Counted from the stretch's first letter, positions 7,393 to 15,636 are shown. The stretch: 64,000 bases of DNA from Mesotoga sp. Brook.08.105.5.1 (GCF_002752635.1 NZ_AYTW01000061.1:27652-91651); one strand, 5' to 3'. Made by a program: numbers and translations. The notes: generated by a model not told the origin, from the sequence alone.

Positions 7393-7875
7393 CTCTTACA
7401 CCTCCATTTGATTTTTGGTACATTCTCAGTCTACGGCCAGTTTCTTAGAGCCCGCTTAACGGCCGCTTAGAGGTTGCTTAGAGAACGTGGTTGCGGATAG
7501 GGGTAGGGGGTCCGAAAGACCCAAAGATCAGTTGCAAGAAAAAAGTGAGAGGCGAGGCCGACTTCGTCGGGAAGTGATGCTGCTTCGCACGAAGCCTCTC
7601 AGGTCAACCGCCATCGGTCCACCGTCCTCCGAGGAAAACTCGTTCTTCGTTCCAGAGCGAGGACCTGTTATTCGTGAAGAACGGTTCTTCGTTCCGACGC
7701 TACGCGTCCAGGTTCTTGGTTCTTCGTCTAGGATTCCGTCATTCTCGTGAATTGTCATAAGAGAGAAAGTAGAGAGTATAGAATGAGGGTAGAGGGAGTA
7801 GCCAGTCGTCATTCCAAAATGATTCAGAATCCTGCTCCTAAAAATCGCAGTACGCTTAGGAGCAAGGACCCGCTG
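7393..7875. repeat. Upstream region and repeat block of peptide copy 1 (partial duplication unit)
   Basis: The leader (7393-7480) and the following 400 bp are repeated almost exactly at 8845-9327 and 11439-11932. They contain a structured piece at about 7546-7600, in which GAGAGGC pairs with GCCTCTC around a CCGACTTCGTCGG hairpin, then ACCGTC/TCCTCCGAGG elements and a GCTCCTAAAAATCGCAGTAC-type end. Open frames here mirror one another and lack real start sites, so this is repeat DNA rather than genes. Confidence 0.75.
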
Positions 7876-8069
7876 AAGGCTGTACGCTGGGTAGAGCATG
7901 GACCCGCTGGGAAGACAAAAAAGAGCCGCTGAAGGCTGCGCGCTGATGAAAACCACGTTGACCGTCATCGGTTCTCCGTTCTCCGAAATAGATCAGTTGC
8001 AAGTGCCAAGATGAAAGTTGCAGCTATAGAGCAAAAAAACTCAAGTTCCGTCTGAACTTCTTTCAGCAG
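7876..8069. repeat. Dispersed repeat mosaic between duplication units
   Basis: Copies of the CCGCTGAAGGCTG / GTAGAGCATGGACCCGCTGG family (7868-7945) are followed by an ACCGTCATCGGTTCTCCG element. Nothing codes for protein. Confidence 0.6.
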
Positions 8070-8520
8070 CACGTTTCTTCGATATTAACAGTCGGGAAAG
8101 AACATTCTCAAGAGCGTTGCTTCGAGGAAAAAAAGAGAATTCAATAACAACTGTGTTATCGCGTGCAATGCACAGACTGCCACATTTGAGATACATGTTA
8201 TCGATACGGGGTCGAGCTCGGAACTTGTTTCAGAACAAACACTTCCCACCGCAAGCGGGGATTCAAGATCAAGAGCAAAAGAGAGGTTCATCGTTCCCAC
8301 GCTTCGCGTCCAGGTCCATGTTGAAGGGGGCAAAAGACGTAAGAGACCGGAGGGAAGAGGTAGAAGAGCAAGTAGATCTTGCCTTTCTAACCTCTAACCT
8401 CATTCATGTCATCTCTACGGCGTTTAGTTTCGCAATCAGATTCGAAATGAAAGCCCAAGGCGGAAATGTAGACCGACGAATTTCTGACGTCTATTGTCTT
8501 CGATTTTGTTATCATAAGAA

Positions 8521-8542
8521 CAAGGGCCCTTTCGGGCCCTTG
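8521..8542 (-). terminator. Terminator of secreted peptide gene, copy 2
   Basis: Same CAAGGGCCC/GGGCCCTTG hairpin as at copy 1, followed on the minus strand by TTCTTATG. Confidence 0.85.
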
Positions 8543-8568
8543 ACTAGATTGGGTAGGGGTTTTATCTT

Positions 8569-8844
8569 TTAGAGCTGTGCTGCTTTTCCGAATCCTCTGC
8601 CGAGTCCCGGTCCCTTTTCGCCAGAGGCGCCGTGCCTGTAGCCTGTTCCGTCCTGGGCGTTCTTCAGTTCTCTTACTCCGCCATTCGGGCAGTTGTCATT
8701 TATTCCGTCGCCGTCTGCATCCACAAAGTTCTCACAGGTTGTGGGATCCTGAACTCTCTGCATCGCTTTCGTTCCGTAACCTACTGCCAATGTCATTCCA
8801 CCGATCAGAAGAACTGCAATCGTAATTAACATTATCTTTTTCAT
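8569..8844 (-). CDS. Secreted 91-residue peptide with DADGDGIND motif, copy 2
   Basis: The product differs from copy 1 at two residues (SLAVG to TLAVG; CPNDGV to CPNGGV). Signal peptide, paired cysteines, D-x-D-x-D-G loop and Gly-rich tail are intact. The ribosome site GGAGGTG and upstream leader are also kept. The near absence of change in coding sequence, leader and terminator indicates either recent duplication or gene conversion. Function unknown. Confidence 0.8.
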   Translation of the reverse strand: MKKIMLITIAVLLIGGMTLAVGYGTKAMQRVQDPTTCENFVDADGDGINDNCPNGGVRELKNAQDGTGYRHGASGEKGPGLGRGFGKAAQL

Positions 8845-9327
8845 CTCTTACACCTCCATTTGATTTTTGGTACATTCTCAGTCTACGGCCAGTTTCTTAG
8901 AGCCCGCTTAACGGCCGCTTAGAGGTTGCTTAGAGAACGTGGTTGCGGATAGGGGTAGGGGGTCCGAAAGACCCAAAGATCAGTTGCAAGAAAAAAGTGA
9001 GAGGCGAGGCCGACTTCGTCGGGAAGTGATGCTGCTTCGCACGAAGCCTCTCAGGTCAACCGTCAACGGTCCACCGTCCTCCGAGGAAAACTCGTTCTTC
9101 GTTCCAGAGCGAGGACCTGTTATTCGTGAAGAACGGTTCTTCGTTCCGACGCTACGCGTCCAGGTTCATGGTTCTTCGTCTAGGATTCCGTCATTCTCGT
9201 GTATTGTCATAAGAGAGAAAGTAGAGAGTATAGAATGAGGGTAGAGGGAGTAGCCAGTCGTCATTCCAAAATGATTCAGAATTCTGCTCCTAAAAATCGC
9301 AGTACGCTTAGGAGCAAGGACCCGCTG

Positions 9328-10160
9328 AAGGCTGTACGCTGATGATCAGTTGCAGGTTCTCAGTTCCGAGTTGCAAGCTAAAGACCCGAAAGCAAAAACG
9401 TCACAGTCGTCATCCGAAATTGATTCAAAATCTCGTTCCTAGGAAGCGTACAGCTGTTCTTAGATGCGAGATCCCGTGCAGACCCCCCAAACAGGAGCAT
9501 TTTGGGGCAGGCTCTACGGGATGACAAAGTAAGGGATTGACATAAGGAGTACTCGGGATGACGGCCTTAGGTTATTTGGAGAACAACGCATCCCGTCATG
9601 CTGAACTTGTTTCAAAATACTGCTCTCAAGGTTTTTGGAACCTGCAACCTCGGTACTTCAAGACCAGATCCCGTGCAGACCCATCACGGGAAGACAGTCC
9701 TTCACGTCATCCTGAAGTGCTCCTGTTCAGGATCTGGGCTTGGGTCTGAGCGAAGGACGGGTCCATGATCTGGGACGAGTCACGAAGGACGGTTCTCCAC
9801 AGCGATCAGCGGGTTCCCCGCTTTTAAGCGCACAGCGGTTCTTACATTCGAGATCCCGATCAGTTTCATATCGGGATGACAAAGTAAGGGATTGACATAA
9901 GGAGTACTCGGGATGCAGGCCTTAGGTTATTTGGAGAACATCGCATCCCGTCATGCTGAACTTGTTCGAAAATACTGCTCTCAAGGTTTGTCGAACCTGC
10001 AACCTCGGTACTTCAAGACCAGATCCCGTGCAGAAGCATCACGGGATGACCCTGAACAGGAGCATTTCAGGGCAGGCTCATTGGGGCAGGCTTTCTGGGC
10101 AGGCTTACGGGTGATGAAGTAAGGAGTTTGTACGAGTGACATGGGGTGATAGTCTTCTTT
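9328..10160. repeat. Dispersed intergenic repeats (CATCCCGTCATGCTGAACTTG family) without genes
   Basis: Two long copies lie at about 9558-9700 and 9913-10055; a third is at 12110-12245. Each has ATTTGGAGAACA, then CATCCCGTCATGCTGAACTTG, CTGCAACCTCGGTACTTCAA and a closing CATCACGGGATGAC that pairs back with ATCCCGT. Other pieces are GGGATTGACATAAGGAGTAC (9533, 9889) and CAGCGATCAGCGGGTT (9797). Frames reading through this are repeat shadows. Terminal complementarity (CATCCCGT against ACGGGATG) suggests folded, REP/MITE-like units. Confidence 0.7.
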
Positions 10161-10166
10161 TGCATC

Positions 10167-10214
10167 GCGTCATTCTGAGATGATCCTGCTCAGAATCTCG
10201 CTCTTCTTGTGAGT
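10167..10214. repeat. Dispersed repeat, GCGTCATTCTGAGATGATCC type
   Basis: GCGTCATTCTGAGATGATCC followed by TGCTCAGAATCTCGCTCTTC recurs unchanged at 12407-12454. ATTCTGAG and CTCAGAAT form an internal stem. This copy truncates the second gene of the MNT operon. Confidence 0.75.
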
Positions 10215-10266
10215 GAGCGGTTCTTAGGATCTCTTCGATATGTTTCTCAGCGTCATCTGGTCTCAT
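10215..10266 (-). pseudogene. Start of a HEPN-type partner gene, cut off by a repeat
   Basis: An ATG at 10266 overlaps the stop of the nucleotidyltransferase gene (ATGA), the usual layout of MNT-HEPN pairs. It encodes MRPDDAEKHIEEILRTA, similar to the first helix of HEPN proteins. After about 17 codons the sequence runs into the dispersed repeat at 10167-10214 and no HEPN core (R-x4-6-H) follows. The toxin half is therefore lost. Assignment as HEPN rests on operon position and this short helix. Confidence 0.5.
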
Positions 10267-10559
10267 GATATGTATTTGACCTCGCATAAGACCCGATCTT
10301 CATAGTCTTTTCTTAGTGCTTTGCGAGTTACCAGATCGACACGCTTTTCAAGCAATGATGCGAGATCGTTCTTAAGCCTTATGAACTCGAAGAGATCAGG
10401 AGTCTGCTCGAAATCGACAAGAATGTCGACGTCGCTGCTTTCAGTCTGTAAATTTCTCGCGTAGGAACCAAAGACTCCTATGGTTTTCACCTTGTACTCC
10501 AATTTAAGCTCTGATAGCTTTCCGGAGAGCTTTGAAAGAATATCTTCCAGAGTGTTCAT
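10263..10559 (-). CDS. MNT-type minimal nucleotidyltransferase
   Basis: The 98-residue protein has the polymerase-beta superfamily signature GVFGSYARN (about residues 28-36) followed by SDVDILVDF (about 42-50), with both catalytic aspartates present, and a third Asp in KRVDLVTRKAL. Such small enzymes are the antitoxin half of MNT-HEPN systems and act by adding AMP to the HEPN toxin, as shown for MntA-HepT. GGAGGAACAGT precedes the ATG. The expected partner gene is truncated immediately downstream, so this copy is an orphan antitoxin. Confidence 0.85.
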   Translation of the reverse strand: MNTLEDILSKLSGKLSELKLEYKVKTIGVFGSYARNLQTESSDVDILVDFEQTPDLFEFIRLKNDLASLLEKRVDLVTRKALRKDYEDRVLCEVKYIS

Positions 10560-11115
10560 ACTGTTCCTCCACGATTAACATTGTTCTAGGCCAATTATAG
10601 CATTGGCGGACTTAAGTCCCGCTTCGCGGGGGAAGAGCCGCTGAAGGCTGTGCGCTGATGAAAACCACGTTTCTTCGATACTAACAGTCGGGAAAGAACA
10701 TTATCGAGAGCGTCGCTTCGAGGAAAAAAGAGAATTCAATAACAAGCGTGTTATCGCGTGCAATGCACAGACTGCCACATTTGAGATACATGTTATCGAT
10801 ACGGGGTCGAGCTCGGAACTTGTTTCAGAACAAACACTTCCCACCGCAAGCGGGGATTCAAGATCAAGAGCAAAAGAGAGGTTCATCGTTCCGACGCTTC
10901 GCGTCCAGGTCCTTGTTGAAGGTGGCAAAAGACGTAAGAGACCAGAGGGAAGAGGTAGAAGAGCAAGTAGATCTTGCCTTTCTAACCTCTAACCTCATTC
11001 ATGTCATCTCTACAGCGTTTAGTTTCGCAATCAGATTCGAAATGACAGCCCAAGCCAGAAACGTAGACCGACGGATTCCTGACGTCTATTGTCTTCGATT
11101 TTGTTATCATAAGAA

Positions 11116-11137
11116 CAAGGGCCCTTTCGGGCCCTTG
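11116..11137 (-). terminator. Terminator of secreted peptide gene, copy 3
   Basis: Third copy of the CAAGGGCCC/GGGCCCTTG hairpin, followed on the minus strand by TTCTTATG. Confidence 0.85.
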
Positions 11138-11162
11138 ATAGATTGGGTAGGGGTTTTATCTT

Positions 11163-11438
11163 TTAGAGCTGTGCTGCTTTTCCGAATCCTCTGCCGAGTC
11201 CCGGTCCCTTTTCGCCAGAGGCGCCGTGCCTGTAGCCTGTTCCGTCCTGGGCATTCTTCAGTTCTCTTACTCCGTCATTCGGGCAGTTGTCATTTATTCC
11301 GTCGCCGTCTGCATCCACAAAGTTCTCACAGGTTGTGGGATCCTGAACTCTCTGCATCGCTTTCGTTCCGTAACCTACTGCCAATGTCATTCCACCGATC
11401 AGAAGAACCGCTATCGTAATCAACACTATCTTTTTCAT
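11163..11438 (-). CDS. Secreted 91-residue peptide with DADGDGIND motif, copy 3
   Basis: The product equals copy 1 except MKKIV for MKKIM and TLAVG for SLAVG. The signal peptide, CENFVDADGDGINDNCPN and Gly-rich tail are unchanged. The leader is slightly more diverged (ATATGATTTTTGG; TTAACAAACGC). A third intact copy within 4.3 kb argues for dosage selection or ongoing conversion. Function unknown. Confidence 0.8.
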   Translation of the reverse strand: MKKIVLITIAVLLIGGMTLAVGYGTKAMQRVQDPTTCENFVDADGDGINDNCPNDGVRELKNAQDGTGYRHGASGEKGPGLGRGFGKAAQL

Positions 11439-11932
11439 CTCTTACACCTCCATATGATTTTTGGTATATTCTCAGTCTACGGCCCGTTTCTTAGAGCCCG
11501 CTTAACAAACGCTTAGAGATTGCTTAGAGATTTGAAGAGCCGTGGCTGCGGGTAGAGCAGATTGGGGGTGGAAAGAGCCAAAGATCAGTGGCAAGAAAAA
11601 AGTGAGAGGCGAGGCCGACTTTGTCGGGAAGTGATGCTGCTTCGCACGAAGCCTCTCAGGTCAACCGTCAACGGTCCACCGTTCTCCGAGGAAAACTCGT
11701 TCTTCGTTCCAGAGCGAGGACCTGTTATTCGTGAAGAACGGTTCTTCGTTCCGACGCTACGCGTCCAGGTTCTAGGTTCTTCGTCTAGGATTCCGTCATT
11801 CTCGTGTATTGTCACAAGAGAGAAAGCAGAGAGTATAGAATGAGGGTAGAAGGAGTAGCCAGTCGTCATTCCAAAATGATTCAGAATCCTGCTCCTAAAA
11901 AACGCAGTACGCTTAGGAGCAAGGACCCGCTG

Positions 11933-12406
11933 GGAAGATCAGAGAGCCGCTGAAGGCTGCGCGCTGATGAAAACCACGTTGACCGTCATCGGTCCACCGT
12001 CCTCCGAGGAAAACTCGTTCTTCGTTCCAGAGCGAGGACCTGTTCTTCGTTCTTGGTTAAGCCAAGAAGAAGATCGAAAACTAGATTCAGGATCCGACTC
12101 TGAAATGATTGCCTTAGGTTATTTGGAGAACATCGCATCCCGTCATGGTGAACTTGTTTCAAAATACTGCTCACAAGGTTTTTCGAACCTGCAACCTCGG
12201 TACTTCAAGACCAGATCCCGTGCAGACCCATCACGGGATGACGGTGTGGGGATATTACGGCATGATACTGAACAGAGCCCCCAAACAGGAGCCCTGAACA
12301 GGAAATTTTCAGGGCAGGCTTTCTGGGCAGGCACCACGGGATGCCCGCAGAGTAAATCGTTTTTTCACCACACCCGAGACCCTAGACTCCAGACCCTAAT
12401 CTAAGC
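11933..12406. repeat. Dispersed repeat mosaic, no gene
   Basis: Contains a second TCGGTCCACCGTCCTCCGAG/GTTCTTCG element (11988-12050) and the third copy of the CATCCCGTCATGCTGAACTTG family (12110-12245). The open frames crossing it repeat those seen at 9.5-10 kb and are not genes. Confidence 0.65.
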
Positions 12407-12454
12407 GCGTCATTCTGAGATGATCCTGCTCAGAATCTCGCTCTTCTTGTGAGC
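12407..12454. repeat. Dispersed repeat, GCGTCATTCTGAGATGATCC type, second copy
   Basis: Identical over about 45 bases to 10167-10214. Confidence 0.75.
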
Positions 12455-12548
12455 GAGCGACCGTCTCTATCAGCTCTTTATCGATGCTTCTTATTGGTCT
12501 CGCAAAGCCGAAACTGGTCTGTGTCAACAAACAGGCTCAAAATCGCCT

Positions 12549-12648
12549 CCTGCCGAAGGCAGCCTTGCGTCCCCGGATGCTTTCCCGGGCATTGCGACCT
12601 GGCGAAGCCAGCCTTGCGTCCGCCGATGTTCTTTCGGCGCTTGCGTCT
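12549..12648. repeat. Tandem array of four covarying hairpins with a conserved CTTGCGTC linker
   Basis: Four hairpins follow each other: CTGCC-GAA-GGCAG (12550-12562), CCCGG-loop-CCGGG (about 12572-12588), CTGGC-GAA-GCCAG (12599-12611) and CGCCGA-loop-TCGGCG (12621-12639). Each is followed by a TTGCGTC or TTGCGAC linker. Hairpins 1 and 3 share the GAA loop, and 2 and 4 share a GATG-(C/T)T(C)TTC-like loop, so the array is two copies of a 49-bp dimer. Stem bases differ between copies yet stay paired, which indicates selection on structure. Confidence 0.7.
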
Positions 12649-12818
12649 AATTTCAGCAGTGACTGAGACTTTTCACCTGCCTTCTCGTGAGCGCAGCGAA
12701 CGTCTCTATCAGCTCTTTCTCGAATGATCTTTTCGGAGGACGGGTCCTGGCTCTTGGACAGCCGACGGAGAACCGTATTTCACAGCACTTGGCGCTCAAG
12801 TGAAGATTAAGGTACCAG
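12649..12818. other. Repeat remnants before the tRNA terminator
   Basis: Fragments of GTGAGCGCAGCGA / GTCTCTATCAGCTCTTT, seen also at 12460, and a GACGGGTCCTGG piece. No gene recognised. Confidence 0.5.
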
Positions 12819-12850
12819 CATTAAAAAACGAAAGATCTCCCTATCGGGAG
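12819..12850 (-). terminator. Terminator of tRNA-Glu
   Basis: On the minus strand GTCTCCC-GATA-GGGAGATC is followed by TTTCGTTTTTT. A textbook intrinsic terminator 40 bases after the tRNA. Confidence 0.85.
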
Positions 12851-12891
12851 ACCCTTCAACGTACTTTAGGTATCACTTGAGGAACTTAGGG

Positions 12892-12966
12892 TGGCAGCCC
12901 CACGGGGAATCGAACCCCGACCTTCGGACTGAGAATCCGGTGGACTAGCCGTTATCCTATGGGGCC
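12892..12966 (-). tRNA. tRNA-Glu (anticodon CTC)
   Basis: The minus strand folds as a 75-base cloverleaf: acceptor GGCCCCA with TGGGGCT (G1-U72), D arm GGATAACGGCTAGTCC, anticodon loop TTCTCAG giving CTC, T arm GGGGTTCGATTCCCC, discriminator G73 and encoded CCA. The C27-A43 position of the anticodon stem is mismatched, the other four pairs are good. It reads GAG codons. Confidence 0.9.
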
Positions 12967-12977
12967 GAACAGAAATA

Positions 12978-13006
12978 ATATTATCATGGTCTCCGGCTTT
13001 TGTAAA
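12978..13006 (-). promoter_or_regulatory. Promoter of tRNA-Glu
   Basis: On the minus strand TTTACA is followed after 17 bases by TAATAT, with the tRNA starting about 12 bases later. Confidence 0.6.
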
Positions 13007-13029
13007 CACCCCTGCTTAAGAGATATAAT
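13000..13029 (+). promoter_or_regulatory. Promoter of the alpha/beta hydrolase gene
   Basis: TTGTAA, an 18-base spacer and a consensus TATAAT at 13024-13029 lie just before the GAGGAGGTG ribosome site at 13036-13044. It is back to back with the tRNA promoter. Confidence 0.6.
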
Positions 13030-13049
13030 CATTTTGAGGAGGTGTTTCG

Positions 13050-13841
13050 GTGTTTATCAGACGGTGGTTTTCTCCAGGGGCTAAGGCGAACGTTGTGTTA
13101 TGTCATGGAATAGGTGAGCATAGCGGAAGATATGATGGTTTTGCTTCTTATCTAAGCGAAAAGGGATTTGGTGTCTTTGCGACGGACTTTGCCGGCCACG
13201 GAATGCAGGCCGGAACACGCGGCTTCATAAAGTCTTTTACAGATTTCATTTCGGCGGTCAGGCAGCTTACTGAAGGAGTGAAAAGGATCCAGCCGGATCT
13301 CCCGGTCTTTCTTTTTGGCCATAGTATGGGAGGGCTTATTGCTACCAGGGTTGCCGAGGAGTATCCAAATTCTTACAGAGCTCTGGCTATAAGCGCACCC
13401 CATCTCTTTTCAGCGAAGGACTCCGTGAAGAAGTTGCTGCCGTTGATTTCGGTTGTCAGAAGAGTCGCGCCGAAAACGACGTTCAGTAGTTCGTCGCGTT
13501 TTACTCCATCGGATCTTTCGCATAATCAAAGGGCCGTGAAGAGATATGTAGATGATCCGTATGTTCATGACAGGGTATCGCCGAATCTCTTCTTTGGGCT
13601 TGAAGATAGTATCGATCTGGCAATGGCCAATGCGAACAAAATCAAAATCCCTACTCTGATAGTATATGGTTCTGCAGACAGGGTTGTCGATCCCGCTGGG
13701 GCACAGGAGCTCTACAAGAAGATAGAGTCAGAGAAGAGAATAATAGAGATAGCCGGTGGAAAGCACGAGATGTTTGCAGATGAAGAGAGGAAGCCTCAGT
13801 TCTTCGAGGCAATCTCATCGTTCTTCTCAGAGCATATCTGA
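13050..13841 (+). CDS. Alpha/beta hydrolase, monoacylglycerol lipase-like
   Basis: The 263-residue enzyme has the serine-hydrolase elbow GHSMGG (about residue 95), the oxyanion region LCHGIGEHSGRY near residue 20, and a late catalytic Asp (VYGSADRVVDP) and His (IAGGKHEMFADE). This matches the hydrolase_4 / monoacylglycerol lipase (lysophospholipase) group acting on lipid esters in the cytosol. It starts at GTG 13050, 5 bases after GAGGAGGTG. There is no signal peptide. It is convergent with ribF and overlaps its end by 15 bases. The precise substrate is not readable from sequence. Confidence 0.85.
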   Translation: MFIRRWFSPGAKANVVLCHGIGEHSGRYDGFASYLSEKGFGVFATDFAGHGMQAGTRGFIKSFTDFISAVRQLTEGVKRIQPDLPVFLFGHSMGGLIATRVAEEYPNSYRALAISAPHLFSAKDSVKKLLPLISVVRRVAPKTTFSSSSRFTPSDLSHNQRAVKRYVDDPYVHDRVSPNLFFGLEDSIDLAMANANKIKIPTLIVYGSADRVVDPAGAQELYKKIESEKRIIEIAGGKHEMFADEERKPQFFEAISSFFSEHI

Positions 13842-14714
13842 GTGAATTTCGAGCCAGCGCTTTGAGACTTTTACATCATGTCTGATCTGTTCTATCAGGT
13901 CGTCGAGGGATTCGAATTTAAGCTCGGGCCTTATGAATTCGAGGAGCTCCAGCTCTAGATTTCTGTCATAGAGGCTGCCCGAGTAATCAAAGAAGTAGAT
14001 CTCGTACTTCACCTCTTCGGAAGTGTTTATTGTCGGTCTGAATCCAATGTTTAGCAGGCCGAAGTAGTCTCTTGAGTTGATCTGCGACTTGACAATGTAA
14101 ACTCCCGACTTCGGTGTTACCAGCTTCTCGTCTCCCCTGCTTATGTTTGCTGTGGGAAAACCTATTTTCGAACCGAGCTGTTTGTCCTTGTACACTTTTC
14201 CCCGTATAGAGTACTTCTTCCCCAGGAGAGTGTTAGCCAATCCGATATCACCTTTGACAAGGCTCTCCCTTATCCAGCTACTGCTGACTCTTCTTTCGTT
14301 ATGAAGTGTATCGTGAACTACTACAACGCCGAAATCCATCTCTTTGGAAAGTCTCTCCAAAAGATCGACGTTTCCCTTTGCACCGCTTCCGAATGTGAAG
14401 TCTTTACCTACTACAAAGGCTTTTACGCCCTGCTTCACAAGGCCCGAGATGTACTTCTCCGGCTCAAGGTATCTTATATCGGCCATGTTGGCAGTAATTA
14501 CTCTCTCTATACCTGTTGCCAGGATAAGCTCCAAACGCTGGGCAACAGGATAGATGATGCCGGGAAAATTGGGGAAGTAGTATCCCCAGGGATAGACGAT
14601 TGATATAGCTGTGCTCTGCATCTTAAGGCTTTCTGAAACATCTACCGTTGTTTTCATGATCGCTCTATGCCCAAGATGTACGCCATCGAAGTTACCTATA
14701 CAGGCTACATACAT
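13827..14714 (-). CDS. ribF: Bifunctional riboflavin kinase/FAD synthetase
   Basis: This 295-residue enzyme converts riboflavin to FMN and FMN to FAD. The N-terminal adenylyltransferase domain shows CIGNFDGVHLGHRAI at the start and SSSWIRESL near residue 145. The C-terminal flavokinase domain has GKKYSIRGKVYKDKQLGSKIGFPTAN at about 165-190. Length fits the family. The ATG at 14714 is preferred because it places CIGNFDGVHLGH at the usual position; a GTG at 14723 would add three residues and overlap truB. It is the third gene of rbfA-truB-ribF, a common bacterial arrangement. Confidence 0.95.
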   Translation of the reverse strand: MYVACIGNFDGVHLGHRAIMKTTVDVSESLKMQSTAISIVYPWGYYFPNFPGIIYPVAQRLELILATGIERVITANMADIRYLEPEKYISGLVKQGVKAFVVGKDFTFGSGAKGNVDLLERLSKEMDFGVVVVHDTLHNERRVSSSWIRESLVKGDIGLANTLLGKKYSIRGKVYKDKQLGSKIGFPTANISRGDEKLVTPKSGVYIVKSQINSRDYFGLLNIGFRPTINTSEEVKYEIYFFDYSGSLYDRNLELELLEFIRPELKFESLDDLIEQIRHDVKVSKRWLEIHSDML

Positions 14715-14715
14715 T

Positions 14716-15636
14716 TCATGCACCGAGAACCTTCACGAGTTTGGCCACTCTTTCTTTGGAGTCTTTCGCGATAAGCGTCTTCAAGAATGAGGAGGTGCGC
14801 TCGGATTTGGCCACTGCGATAAGCCGCTCGTCGCTTCCAATTATCCTGATAATCTCGTCTTTCTCGAAGTGCCCTAAGATGCCGGCAACTCCGTTAGCAT
14901 GGATCTGATTACCTAGTAACACCTTGCTGCTTTCGGACTCGCTGAGGAGAAGACCGGGCAAAAAATCCACTGCTTCCTCCATTGGGATTACGGAGATCTG
15001 CGAAACATCATCTATACTGTATGAGTTGTCTACCGAAAATCTGCCCTGCGAAATTCGTCGGAGGTTAGTGGTTGTCGCTCCACAGCCAAGCTTGTAGCCA
15101 ATGTCCATGACTAGCGATCTTATATAAGTCCCCTTCGAGACCCTTGCGGTGAAGGTGACCTTGTTCTGTGAGAGAGTTATGTGTTCTATTGAGTGAACCT
15201 TCACAGATTTCGGTGGAAGGTTTATGATCTTCCCCTCTCTAGCTAGTTTGTACAGTCTTTCTCCGTTGTGCTTTTTTGCAGAGTATGCAGGCGGCACCTG
15301 CAAATACTCTCCTTCGAACGACTTCAAAACCGAAGTTATGTCGTCAATCGAGATCTCGGGAACTTCTCTCTCTTCAACTGTCTTTCCTGTGATATCGAAG
15401 GTGTCGGTTATCCTCCCCAGTTCAAGCTCCGCTCTATATGTCTTATCCATTTCAAGGAAATACTCGAGCAATCTGGTTCCCTTTTTGATTCCGGCAATCA
15501 GAAGTCCGCTTGCAAAAGGGTCAAGTGTTCCCGCATGACCGATCTTCTTTGTATTCAGTTTCCTGCGAAGAAGGTTGACAACATCGTGAGAGGTTACACC
15601 AACGGGCTTGTCAACGAGTATTATTCCGTCACTCAT
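14716..15636 (-). CDS. truB: tRNA pseudouridine(55) synthase
   Basis: TruB makes pseudouridine 55 in the T loop of tRNAs. The 306-residue protein starts with the family-typical MSDGIILVDKPVGVTSHDVV, has the catalytic Asp in GHAGTLDPFASGLL (about residue 38) and YRAELELGRITDTFD, and a C-terminal PUA-like region. The ATG at 15636 overlaps the end of rbfA by 8 bases; a longer frame from 15672 lies inside rbfA and is discarded. Co-transcribed with rbfA and ribF. Confidence 0.95.
   Translation of the reverse strand: MSDGIILVDKPVGVTSHDVVNLLRRKLNTKKIGHAGTLDPFASGLLIAGIKKGTRLLEYFLEMDKTYRAELELGRITDTFDITGKTVEEREVPEISIDDITSVLKSFEGEYLQVPPAYSAKKHNGERLYKLAREGKIINLPPKSVKVHSIEHITLSQNKVTFTARVSKGTYIRSLVMDIGYKLGCGATTTNLRRISQGRFSVDNSYSIDDVSQISVIPMEEAVDFLPGLLLSESESSKVLLGNQIHANGVAGILGHFEKDEIIRIIGSDERLIAVAKSERTSSFLKTLIAKDSKERVAKLVKVLGA

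Larger units (their letters stand above)
8070..9327. repeat. Segmental duplication, unit 1 (carries peptide copy 2)
   Basis: This roughly 1.26-kb block recurs at 10666-11932 with over 90% identity by eye, from CACGTTTCTTCGAT to GGACCCGCTG. It includes a lead segment (8070-8520) not present before copy 1, the terminator, the peptide gene and its upstream repeat. Dispersed-repeat words (CCCGCTG, CACGTT) sit at both edges, which suggests homologous exchange between repeats made the copies. Confidence 0.8.
10666..11932. repeat. Segmental duplication, unit 2 (carries peptide copy 3)
   Basis: Second full copy of the block at 8070-9327, with scattered substitutions and a short indel near the leader. 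The closing GGAGCAAGGACCCGCTG is the same as in unit 1, after which the two diverge. Confidence 0.8.

Noticed and set aside
7487-7968. Overlapping frames on both strands, also seen at 8939 and 11562
   Set aside because: They recur only because the DNA repeats; no ribosome sites or family signals, and both strands are open at once.
8117-8572. Long plus-strand frames through the duplicated units (also 10748-11419)
   Set aside because: They run antisense through the terminator and the secreted peptide gene, which has its own ribosome site, signal peptide and terminator.
12449-12727. 92-codon frame over the hairpin array
   Set aside because: The paired stems and linkers explain the sequence better; no start signal.
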